Shown here one piece after another: positions 55,250-64,000 of a stretch of 64,000 nucleotides of DNA. The notes under the pieces were generated by a model. It searched no databases. It had not been told where the DNA came from and was given only the letters and a program-made list of their open reading frames with translations. Location of the stretch: NCBI GenBank assembly GCA_029953675.1, contig JAMWBK010000012.1:992001-1056000 (forward strand), read 5' to 3'. Origin of the DNA: Rhodosorus marinus. Taxonomy: Eukaryota > Rhodophyta > Stylonematophyceae > Stylonematales > Stylonemataceae. How positions within the stretch are numbered: position 1 is the first letter of the stretch; each line of letters opens with the position of its first letter. The translations under genes and the position numbers were made by a program.

Positions 55250-58200
55250 TGAGGGTTTATGGTGTTGGCTTGGGTGAGTTTTAGGTTATCAGAGTGTTTG
55301 TTCGTAGGAGGCGCTGCCTTCCTTTGTCTTTCCCCGTGGCTTTTTGGGTGTGCGGCTTGTCGGCCGGCTTTCTCTCCTTTTCTTGGGGTTGTGATCGAGG
55401 TTTCGGGGTGCTTTGTAATGGGTATTAGCCAGTTTTTGCGGGCTTTTGTGATGAAAATTCTTCTAACCACTCCCTTTTGTGATGGCTGGGGTTTCCCCAC
55501 CTCTTCTGGTGGTCGGCGATGCCGTCTATCCGCTGCATTCAGCACCCAGGCCACTCTCAGCAACTGCGACAAAGCATCGTCGAACGTACTCGTCTTAAAA
55601 CTGACCAGATATCTCATCGTTGCTTCGCAGGAGAACCGCCTGCCCTCGCTAACGGCGTACCTGGAGAAATTTCCTACTAACGCGCGTGCCTCTGTCCTCC
55701 CCCCCCCTGATTCTGGGGGGAGCTCTAGACCCGCCCTGCCTTCGGTCGTCCGTCGCGGTCCGCCCCGATCATCCCTCCTAATTCTGCTGTGCCCTTCCAT
55801 GCCTCCGGCCAAAACCCCCCTGGGCTTTCCTTGGGGCCGAATCTTGCCCCTGCGAGTGTCACTCGGCCCTCCTATTCCCAAGTCCTTCGTCGGGGCTCCT
55901 CTGAAGAACGCACGACGGCCATGCCCCTCCATGCCTCCGGCCAAAACCCCCCTGGGCTTTCCTTGGGGCCGAATCTTGCCCCTGCGAGTGTCACTCGGCC
56001 CTCCTATTCCCAAGTCCTTCGTCGGGGCTCCTCTGAAGAACGCACGACGGCCATGCCCCTCCATGCCTCCGGCCAAAACCCCCCTGGGCTTGCCTTGGGG
56101 CCGAATCTTGCCCCTGCGAGTGTCACTCGGCCCTCCTATTCCGAAGTCCTTCGTCGGGGCTCCTCTGAAGAACGCACGCCGGCCATGGTGTGTGTGATGC
56201 CTTCCCCCGTGGCGACCGCGCCCGTAAAATACCGTGATTTCCGCGATACGATGGCCTCCTCACTTGGGGTCGCACCATCTGAGTTCCCCTATGCGTATTT
56301 CACTGGATCTTATGCCTGTTTCCTTGTCACAGAGTCTGCTTATCAATTCCTCACCTCGCTCGTCGCCACCCCTGAGCCTCAGCGCTCTGCCCTTGCAAAC
56401 ATGATACTGACTCGTGCCCACGTCTCATTGTTTGTTGAGTTTGACCGCTTCGACGCAGGTTGGGTTCCCCAGTCGGCGCTGCAGAGCCTCCCTTCCACGC
56501 AAGCTCCTGATATCGCGCTGCAAACTCATGCGGCGCGACTTTCACACCTCCAGTCGCTCTTTGCCCGTTTCATCCCCCGTGGTGTCCTGCGCTCGGCGTT
56601 AGAGAACTTCTTCTCCGCTGAGGCCGCTCTGATGGAAGCTCATCTGGCCTTCGACCTCTCGCAAGCCGACTCCTGGCCGCACCTTCTCCCCTCCTCGGGC
56701 AGCTGCAGTTCCTGATGCCGACATGTCGGCAGGCCCCTAGTGCTCCCCGAATCCGCTGGCTTTGGACACCCTCAGCGAAGACTCCGTTCCTGACAATCCT
56801 GTATCTGCCTTCTTTATTTCCTTTAGTTCCTTCGCTCGTCCGCCACGGAAGCGCCGCCGCCTGAGAAACCCTCAGAGGGCCCCCCACCGGATACCCGCAA
56901 CGCCTCCCCGACTGAGGGGAGGCATGATGTCTTGAGTCCTCTACCCCCGCCCGTGTGTCACCCGTGTCCGTCCTGTTCGCCGATGCCCTCTCCACCTGGC
57001 GCGAGCGTCTTTTCTCGTGGTTCTCTGACCTTGTGGCTTCCTTAACGGTGGTGTTATTCCTTTTTGCCGTCAGAGCCCAGCTGTACGGCTCCCTCGTCGT
57101 CTTCTCAAGCCTCCCGCGATGGTTTTGGACTTTTTATGGCAGGAAGTTTCCAATCACCCTCAATGCTCTCTTCGCTGGGATATCCTTTTCTTTTTCCCTC
57201 GCCTCGATCTCACTTCCTCTACTCTCTCGAGCCCTTCACCTCCCCGCCGTATCCACCCTCGGCGCAAGATGCATTTGTTCCTCTCAGGTGACTTTGCAGA
57301 GCTCGAACGTCTCGACTTTGCTTCCCTCTCTTCCTTCTCTACGTGTTCCCCTTCAGATCTAGTCGCCAACAACGGGCGCGTCACGCTATGGCGGTGATCT
57401 CCGGAGGGCTGCCAGTGTCCTCCAGGAACGGCAACCTGTGGTCGAGTATTCTGACGATCTTGAACCTCCGCTACGCTCGTTTTTCCATGCAGCAGGCTCT
57501 GGGTGGGACCCGTCTTTTGACCGGTTCTGGAAGCGTTCCAAGTAGCGTCCAATGAAGGTGAGCGGCTGGTGGTCACCTCGGAGGCTGTGTGTGAGCTGAT
57601 CCAGAAGTGCTCTAAAGGGTTGTTCTCCTGGGCCCCCGGGTTTGCGGGTGGAATACCTCTTTTTTTGGGGGTGGGACGGTATGAAAGCGTTCGCGTCCAG
57701 GTTGGAGGGAATCGTCAACGGCGATCCTTTTTGTGATCGCGCATGGTTTTTGCTGGGACGGACGCAGCTATGTTTGCTCTCCAAAGCGGGTCACACTGCT
57801 TCGACTCCAGCCCTTCGCCCTAGGGGCTTGGTGGGAGTGGCTTGGTGGGAGTGGTCCGTAAACTGGCAGCTCGATGGTTGGTCCAGATTTTGGTCCCCGA
57901 ATCCCGTCGCTTTTTGGACACGCGCAGTTGGGCGTGGGCTACCGTGGCGTCTGTGAATTGCTATCCGTACTTCTTCGCTCGGATCTAGCCTACTCACCGG
58001 ATTACAAGTTATTATCCGTAGACTTTAGTAATGCTTTTAATCGTGTCTCTCGACCGGCCATTATGAATGTGGTGCGCCAGGTCTCCCGGTTAGCTTTTCC
58101 TTTTTTTCGTAGCCTTTACTATTTGATGGGCCATGGGCCAACTCGTGACACCCTCGGCCCTTCCTCGCACTCCTTTGAGGCGCTTACCGGGGTTCAACAG

Positions 58201-58580
58201 CGTGACCCGTTGGTGCACTTTTTGCAGGCCTGTGGGCTTCAGGTCGTCGCTTAACCTGCGCTCAGAGTTCCCGGAGGTCCTCACAATGGGTTACGACCAT
58301 CTCCGCACAATGGCATCCCTCGTCTATCTCGAAGTCAATCATGCGAAGTCGCTCTACTGAGGAGGAGCGGATATTCAAGAGCAGCAGGTCCCCCCGCGTA
58401 TCCGGGATATTTGGCATTGGGAAAGGTTTGTCCACCTGGACATCTCCTATGGGTCCGCGTCGTTCGTGGAGGGTGAGTTGTCGCAGATTCTGAGTAAGCA
58501 CCGCCAGCTGGTCTCGGAGCTCCGTCGGCTGCCTCGCGGGGTTTTTTCTTTCAGCCTCCGATTAAATAAATAATTCATTC
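55250..58580 (+). mobile_element. Long but broken family A copy with ORF1 and RT parts
   Basis: It contains an ORF1-like region (about 55700-56715) with a repeat domain and a 150-residue C-terminal part (KYRDFRDTMASSLGVAPSEF and on). Frame-broken RT follows: VVRKLAARWLVQILVPESRR (about 57850-57910), GHAQLGVGYRGVCELLSVLL, then the catalytic block LLSVDFSNAFNRVSRPAIMN and GVQQRDPL (58000-58215), where one expects QGDPLG. The rest of RT, the zinc finger and most of the nuclease are missing. The family A 3' end appears at 58505-58570 (GGGGTTTTTTCTTTCAGCCT, CCGATTAAATAAATAATTC). The left boundary is uncertain. Confidence 0.7.
55799..56186 (+). repeat. Three tandem 132-bp units in ORF1 (44 residues each)
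   Basis: ATGCCTCCGGCCAAAACCCC starts at 55799, 55931 and 56063, an exact period of 132 bp, so units stay in frame. Each encodes PLHASGQNPPGLSLGPNLAP then ASVTRPSYSQVLRRGSSEER. The units differ by very few bases. The antisense strand is also open because the period is a multiple of three. Confidence 0.93.
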
Positions 58581-58589
58581 AGGCACTGA

Positions 58590-59030
58590 GCTACTACCAC
58601 CTTGGGTCATTCATTCAGTATCTGCAGTGAGAAGCTGCCACCAATTTCTCCCCAAAAGAAAATTGGTCGTAAAAACTCTGAAAAACGGATCCCATCATTT
58701 GTATAAAAGAAAACTTATTATTGAGCAACATTTGGATTGGATTGATTCAGTGGATAACAATTGGTTAATTGGTAGTTGTTACTCCTCATGATTGGGTGAA
58801 TATTTTAGAACTCTTCAGTACACCTTAGTACATTATTGTATAGTTTGATGATCCCCTTTTTTGCACTAATAATTTGATACTTTGGAAATTCTATTTTTTT
58901 CAAGTATGGATTTTAATAATTTCAATTGTTATTTTGGTCAACTGGCGAAAAACTGTTTTGCCACTTCCCTTCGCGATCGTTCGGGATCATACTTTGGGAT
59001 CATACTTTGGGAAGTTGGTGAGGTGCAATC
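58590..59030. other. AT-rich spacer
   Basis: No gene recognised. ATTCATTCAG repeats around 58573 and 58609 flank a short stretch just after the family A end and may be part of its target duplication. Confidence 0.35.
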
Positions 59031-59034
59031 GAGT

Positions 59035-59545
59035 GCCTCATGAGCGTGACGATATTGTGGTACTGGTTTGAGGGGACTGCTCCCTACCTCCGCCGGATAG
59101 ATTATGGAGTTGGTACCTTGCGGGACGTGCTGATAGGAAAAACAGAAGATATGAAAGATTTTTTTCTTAGCTTCGTGTGACAAGTAGGTCTAGTAAGTGC
59201 TTCCATGGATGTGTTCAACGGTTTTGGTAAGCGGCTTAAGACCGTCTGCCGAGTGGCAAGGAGGTAGAGTTTTCGTATCCGGTTCGTTTCACAAATTTGG
59301 AGGTTGTTCGCTGGAGTGCATTTTCAGCGTGACGATGTAGTGGTCTGGTTTGAGGGGACACTCCCCGCGTACGCCATGTCGATCATGGACTCGATGCCTG
59401 CGGGACGTGCTGATACAAAAAGAAGGGATATCTAAGACTCGACCACGTCTGATAAGTGCCTCGATGGATACGTTGAAGGGTTGTGGTAGGCGTTTTGCTG
59501 GCTGCCGAGTGGCAAAGAGGATGAGTTTTCCTGCTGATGTCGCGC
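59035..59545 (+). repeat. Diverged direct duplication, about 280-bp period
   Basis: GCGTGACGAT (59044 / 59329), GGTTTGAGGGGAC (59067 / 59348), CGGGACGTGCTGATA (59121 / 59401) and GCCGAGTGGCAA (59249 / 59504) recur in order. Both copies read as related protein pieces (LRDVLIGKTEDM / LRDVLIQKEGIS; LVSASMDVFNGFGKR / LISASMDTLKGCGRR), so a coding sequence was duplicated and has since decayed. The parent protein is not recognised. Confidence 0.65.
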
Positions 59546-59549
59546 TTAG

Positions 59550-61905
59550 TGGAAAGAGTATACTTCAAAACATGAGCATACTTTTCACTGGAAGTTTTTC
59601 GCATCGGTCCAATGCCCTTTGCTTTCGGAATTGGCTCAAATTTCGCGAGCTTGTAAGAAGATCCTGGTAGGCAATTGGGACCTGGGGATGGAGCGTCATA
59701 TTCTGTCTGGATAGTCGGGTGCGACTTTAAGGGGGGGGAGGGTGGTAAGGATGCGAAGGGCTCCCGCATATCTGTCGTTTACAGAAAGTTCCGGAATGGT
59801 GGTTAATGCAAAAGGTCGCGTAGCGAAAAATTCATTGCAGTTTTACACCCCGCGAGCATATTGTTGTAGATATTGGGGTCCATAAATCCACCACGAGTAC
59901 TTCGCGCTCGGAGGACGGGATTCCGGTGGCTGGTAGTGAACGCCACCCCGCAGAGCAAGATTCAACATAATAAGTTGAATTCATCTGCTCTACCACGTTT
60001 CAACCACCGAGGGGTGCTGCCATGCGGGACCCTGTCCTACGGATACCGCCACCACCACATGAGAATCCGAACTCAGCCAGTTGGTTTACAATTTGTCAGT
60101 TCTAGAAACACCAGTCCGTAAGGCCTTCACTCACGCCTTGACATATCCCAATGAGTACACGTTGAGCACGACTCTGTTCGGCTCGTGGGTCCCCCGCTCT
60201 CCAACGGGGGAGTCTGTTGTTGAATCCAAAACCCTTGAGCAAAAATACTTGTGCACAACATACCAGTGGAGAGCAGTTGTCTCGATGATTGTTGAGCATA
60301 CACACCCCGCCCGGGACCTCTCCTTGCGATACCGCCTGCACACCAATGATCGTTCGCCGAAGCACCATCGTTGCACAGAACAAAAACCATTTGCGGGGAA
60401 AAATTGATCAATCCGACGAGAAAAAAAGTCTCCGGAACGGAAGTTCATGAAATTACGTAATAATTAAACATAAAATTAGAGCAATCGGCGACTAGTTTCG
60501 TGTCCGATCCAAAGCGTCTCGGACGGAATAAAAAGGACAAAAAAAAAAAAAGTTCTTTATTTGTTCGTCCGAGAACATCGGTCCGATAACGACATATCGG
60601 CGTCCGATATTCCTCATTCAATCAGAAAACAGTGCTTGATGCTCAATCTTCTTCATCTCAGAGGTGGTCTTAATTCAAAATCAAGAGACAGCTTGTCATA
60701 CCGAGAAGTAATTATTATTCAATATCTGGATGGGAGATGATTGATTATTTGACACATGCGTTGATTGATTGAGTAGGGGGGACGTTTTAAATCGGACGAC
60801 CAACAAGACGGGTTTTTTTGAAGGAATTTCAAAACATACGTTAATTCATTTACTTTTTGTATTTTTGTTCTATAGTCTATCCACGAATGAGAATTTATCC
60901 GATAGTTTACGACAGTCTGGTATCTGGTCACAATCATCACCTTCTTATGATAATTTTCAAGATCTTCCAAAGCCCTCCTCCAACTCCTCCTGCTCCTTAA
61001 AAAAAAAATAGTTTTCAACCGATCTTCAAGCGGCTTGTTTTTGGTGGATCCCTTACATGAATTATTCTATATTTTGATCCGCGCGCAAACGTCAGCTCCG
61101 ATCGTGATTTTCTACGATTTCACGATGCACCGAATCAATTTCCCAATACTTTTTGATGCAAATCTCGAGATTGTTACCAAAATATCTGATTTTTTTAAAA
61201 ATACTACTTTTGTCAAGCCAAAAATCAAAAAATAAAATAAAAATTGCAGTTTCCTGAAATGAAGCCTCGTTTTCTTAAACTTTTTCTTTTTTGTCAACCA
61301 ACCAATCCCAACTACCCCTATACCTAAACTGTAAAAATCAAACAGGTAGAATATTATTTATAAATGATAAATGGAATTCGACCGATCCTCTCCACCCCTC
61401 ACTCAGTCTATACAACAGCAGCATTTCATATTGGTTCTGGGACTTTGTTAGTAGCTTACGACTTTCGCAGTCATACGAAGAATGTTTGATAAAGGAGAGA
61501 TCACTATTCGAAGAGAAGGGATGTGGTCTGCCGGAGGAAACATACAAAGTTCCAGCAGCCCCCAACTCAGAAACCAGCAAGGAGCGTTGTTCGTTCCGGC
61601 ACCCCCAAGAGGTGCAAACAACTTGGATTGTGGTCAGTTCAACCAACTCCCTGTTCCCTCCCCCTGGCACTGGAGCAACGGTCAACGGTCTGGAGCGTTT
61701 TGCTGTTTAGTGTTTAGCTCCCAAGGCGACAAAGGAAATGAACTCTTAGGTAAGATTTGGCTAACATCGTTTTCGACAGAACCCATGTTGGTTAGAACGT
61801 AAAGAAAAACAGAGAATGATAAGCATGTGACCATTAGAACGGAGGACGAAAAGGAGACCACGGGGAGGGGGGGGAAAGGAGGGAATGAGGACCTCCGTCC
61901 ATATT
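59550..61905. other. Spacer, partly AT-rich, no recognised gene
   Basis: 60130-60440 is open in several minus-strand frames without any known motif. 60490-60620 has several TCCGA/TCGGA motifs around an A-run. 60640-61330 is AT-rich. A 139-residue plus-strand frame (61291-61710) and a 115-residue antisense frame (61685-61338) overlap; neither is supported. Confidence 0.4.
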
Positions 61906-61910
61906 GGGGT

Positions 61911-62370
61911 TTCGTTCCCAACAGGCCTTTGGAATCGATCCAATTCGATCAACTTTGATCGAGGCTACTGGACTCAGTAAAATCACTGCTGGATCCTTCG
62001 GTTTGGATAGTATGCTTAACCTGCAGGATGTCCCCTGGGCTCTCCGGTGGATGTTTGTGTGGGTCATCGCTTGGTTTCGCTAAGGAGAAAATATCAACGG
62101 TTTGTCGCGACTAGGGAAACCCCGCGTGACGGACGAGGATAAATTTTGTTCCCAACAGCCCTTAGGAATCGATCCAATTCGATCAACTTTGATCGTGGCT
62201 ACTGGACGCAGTAAAATCACTACTGGATCCTTCGGTTTTGATAGTATGCTTGACCGGCAGGATGTCCCCTGGGCTCTCCGGTGGATGTTTGTGTGGGTCA
62301 TAGCTTGGTTTCGCTAAGGAGAAAATATCAACGGTTTGTCGCGACTTCGGAAACCCCGGGTGACGGACGG
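61911..62370 (+). repeat. Tandem duplication of the RTX gene upstream region, 234-bp period
   Basis: GGAATCGATCCAATTCGATC begins at 61931 and 62165. The units (about 61911-62136 and 62146-62370) stay close through GTCCCCTGGGCTCTCCGGTG and AGGAGAAAATATCAACGGTT to TGACGGACG. The downstream unit ends in GGTATAAATAC, the upstream one in AGGATAAATTT. Confidence 0.9.
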
Positions 62371-62386
62371 GTATAAATACGTCCGC
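62365..62386 (+). promoter_or_regulatory. TATA box of the RTX gene within a short palindrome
   Basis: CGGACG, then GGTATAAATA, then CGTCCG: six-base inverted arms flank the TATA element (62372-62378), 112 bp before the ATG. The right arm CGTCCGC is also found directly after the TATA box of the Cys-rich module gene. Confidence 0.75.
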
Positions 62387-62483
62387 GGATGTGGTGGGCC
62401 GAGCACTAGTTCGTCGCACTTCAGCGTCGGCATTGAGTGTGCGCGAGTGGCTTTTTTGGCAGGCTGTTCTCGAAGGTCTCAAG

Positions 62484-63818
62484 ATGGACAATTCTCAAAT
62501 TCGATACGTCGTTCTGATGCTCATAGTCGCTGCATGCGCGAGCGGAGTTAAGCTTGGCGATGGGAAACCGATGCTGGCGGTCAGGCCACCGGGTAGTACT
62601 GTGTGCGACGCGGAGCTGCTGCCAACGCAGTTCGTAAAGGATTTCCAGGAGACATGCTTCCCTCTACTCGACATTGATCAGCGCGAGCTTGGGACCATGT
62701 GCACGTCTACGATGGACACGGGCTCGAAGAAATGTGTGCGGGTCAGATTTACTGCTATTACAAGCAACTTGAGGAGCTTGAAGGTAGGCATCTACCAGGA
62801 CTGCAACATGGTCCCAGACAATAATCCGTTCACCCACATCAAAACAGCATCGGGCTCAACAAAAACAAAGTCGGTGACCATTTGCCCCGATGAGATCGAA
62901 GCAAATACGAACTGCTGCGAAGCCAATCTCTGCATGGCGGCAGAGGGATCAGTGAAGAAGCGGGGCGCAGTCTTAAAGGTCAGACCAGGCGAGGGCTGCT
63001 CCACGGGTACAAGCGGCAACGGAAACGGACGTATTTGTCCCCTTATGTTGAACTGCGTGAACGTAGTTACTGGCACAAACGGAGCTGACATCCTGATGGG
63101 GACGAACTACGTTGACTACATCTACGGGTTGGGTGGAAATGATACCATCGACTCGTATGCAGGAAACGATGTAATCTTTGCGGGAAGCGGCGATGACTAC
63201 GTTAATGCCGGATTCGGAAACGACAAGGTTTACGGGGAAGACGGGGATGATTACGTTTACGGCGACAACGGTGATGACTACATATCAGGTGGAGATGGCA
63301 TGGACAACCTTAGCGGCGGCAATGGGGATGACGAGATTAAAGGCGGTAAAGACGAGGACGATATATTTGGTGGAAATGGAGATGACAATCTGCTAGGTGG
63401 AGACGACGATGATTTCATCCAGGGAGGAGCTGGCAACGATCGCATCCGCGGATACGACGGTAACGACCTACTGCGTGGCAACCATGGGGACGACAATTTG
63501 GGCGGTGGCTCCGGCGATGATTACATGCAGGCCGGTTATGGAAATGACGTGGTGAACGGAAATTCCGGGGACGACGGCATTTACGATTACTACGGTAATG
63601 ACATTCTCAAGGGCGGAGGCGACAACGACAACATCGCAGACTTTTTCGGAGACAACTTCGTCGACGGCGGTGGGGGTAATGATATCATCAATACCGGAGA
63701 TGGCGATGACGAAATCCTCGGTAAGGAAGGCGACGATGATATTACGAGCGGTGGAGGGTTTGACGTTATTGATCCAGGACCGGGAAACGATACTGTCGAC
63801 GGCGTACCAAATCTTTAA
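62484..63818 (+). CDS. Secreted RTX-repeat (Ca-binding nonapeptide) protein
   Basis: An intronless gene of 444 residues. Start is at ATG 62484; a longer in-frame extension to 62391 would bury the signal peptide (IRYVVLMLIVAACASG). Residues about 40-190 form a Cys-containing domain shared with the gene at 37665-41171: a CDA start, CFPLLD, MCTST, CVRVRFT, LRSLKVG, TICPDEI, NCC, CPLMLNC. From about residue 195 to the end some 26 repeats of G-G-x-G-x-D-x-[hydrophobic]-x follow (GLGGNDTID, GGNGDDEIK, GGAGNDRIR), the parallel beta-roll that binds Ca2+ between turns. It has no pore-forming or acylation region, so nothing points to a toxin. A Ca-dependent wall or matrix protein is the likelier role (inference). 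Confidence 0.9.
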   Translation: MDNSQIRYVVLMLIVAACASGVKLGDGKPMLAVRPPGSTVCDAELLPTQFVKDFQETCFPLLDIDQRELGTMCTSTMDTGSKKCVRVRFTAITSNLRSLKVGIYQDCNMVPDNNPFTHIKTASGSTKTKSVTICPDEIEANTNCCEANLCMAAEGSVKKRGAVLKVRPGEGCSTGTSGNGNGRICPLMLNCVNVVTGTNGADILMGTNYVDYIYGLGGNDTIDSYAGNDVIFAGSGDDYVNAGFGNDKVYGEDGDDYVYGDNGDDYISGGDGMDNLSGGNGDDEIKGGKDEDDIFGGNGDDNLLGGDDDDFIQGGAGNDRIRGYDGNDLLRGNHGDDNLGGGSGDDYMQAGYGNDVVNGNSGDDGIYDYYGNDILKGGGDNDNIADFFGDNFVDGGGGNDIINTGDGDDEILGKEGDDDITSGGGFDVIDPGPGNDTVDGVPNL

Positions 63819-63832
63819 GTCGTTGGCGTCCC

Positions 63833-63856
63833 CGTAAGGGTTTTGTTGCCCTTACG
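63833..63856 (+). other. Perfect 8-bp stem-loop after the RTX stop codon
   Basis: CGTAAGGG, an 8-base loop (TTTTGTTG), then CCCTTACG, starting 15 bp after the stop codon. It would form a stable hairpin in the 3' untranslated region. Role unknown; possibly 3'-end processing or stability. Confidence 0.6.
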
Positions 63857-64000
63857 CCTGCTAGCAATTGTCTACAAGGGTCATCCTTTGCTTGGACATA
63901 ATAGCTTTCGCCCTGCGGGGCGTTCGCGACTGCGGTATCCTCACGCGCAAGGATCAGGGAATGACCAATAAAGGCAGGGCCTTCGAAATATATCCGACAT

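Noticed and set aside
55225-56076. 283-residue minus-strand ORF with GMEGHGRRAFFRGAPTKDL repeats
   Set aside because: It is the antisense of the 132-bp ORF1 repeats; the period is a multiple of three, so it stays open automatically.
60480-60620. TCCGA-rich segment as a MITE with terminal inverted repeats
   Set aside because: The TCCGA/TCGGA motifs are scattered and do not form matching termini or a target-site duplication.
62484-63818. Reading the RTX protein as a pore-forming toxin
   Set aside because: Only the Ca-binding repeats are shared with RTX toxins. There is no hydrophobic pore region, acylation site or bacterial operon, and the head domain is shared with a Cys-rich matrix-like protein.
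1-64000. CRISPR arrays, bacterial operons and rRNA genes
   Set aside because: No regular short repeats with unique spacers, no Shine-Dalgarno-led gene clusters and no rRNA-like blocks were seen; the gene structure is eukaryotic throughout.

Overview
The window is nuclear DNA of a eukaryotic alga. Nearly every conserved gene is split by short GT-AG introns of about 70-300 nt. Several products carry plastid-type leaders or belong to plastid families: a one-helix chlorophyll-binding LHC-like protein, YidD, a plastid-type rhomboid and a citramalate synthase with an N-terminal extension. A unicellular red alga or related lineage fits the gene mix, but the sequence alone does not prove it. TAA, TAG and TGA all act as stops.

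Positions 1-33000 are mostly housekeeping genes separated by AT-rich or low-complexity spacers. In order they are: an ATM1/ABCB7-type mitochondrial half-transporter (11 exons), a membrane GT2 glycosyltransferase, an acidic unknown protein, an unknown protein tail-to-tail with a kinase-only PPIP5K/VIP1, a claspin/Mrc1-like protein with an SQ/TQ cluster, a rhomboid protease, YidD, a second (plastid-type) rhomboid, a HCx5R phosphatase, citramalate synthase, an Mpv17/PMP22 protein and a one-helix LHC-like protein. Splice junctions were read from the sequence and the exon sums stay in frame.

Positions 34000-64000 are an accessory region. It holds a family of secreted, Ca- or Cys-rich extracellular proteins embedded in retrotransposon debris. 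Two intact members are a 10-intron gene for tandem Cys-rich modules (37665-41171, minus) and a single-exon gene for about 26 RTX-type Ca-binding nonapeptides (62484-63818, plus). They share an unrecognised Cys-containing N-terminal domain. A third locus (47830-49379, minus) is a broken astacin-C2-EGF-C2 gene, with an inverted partial duplicate at 50095 and another fragment at 34300. All three full-length loci have a TATA box about 105-112 bp before a start codon. The RTX gene promoter is tandemly duplicated.

The mobile DNA is dominated by two related families of non-LTR retrotransposons, called A and B here. Both have a C-terminal restriction-like-endonuclease-type domain and short non-poly(A) tails. 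Target-site duplications (21, 11 and 11 bp) date some family A insertions as recent, including one of only 15 bp. Ty1/copia and Ty3/gypsy remnants are also present, along with several minisatellite arrays and one degenerate tRNA-Gln-like sequence.
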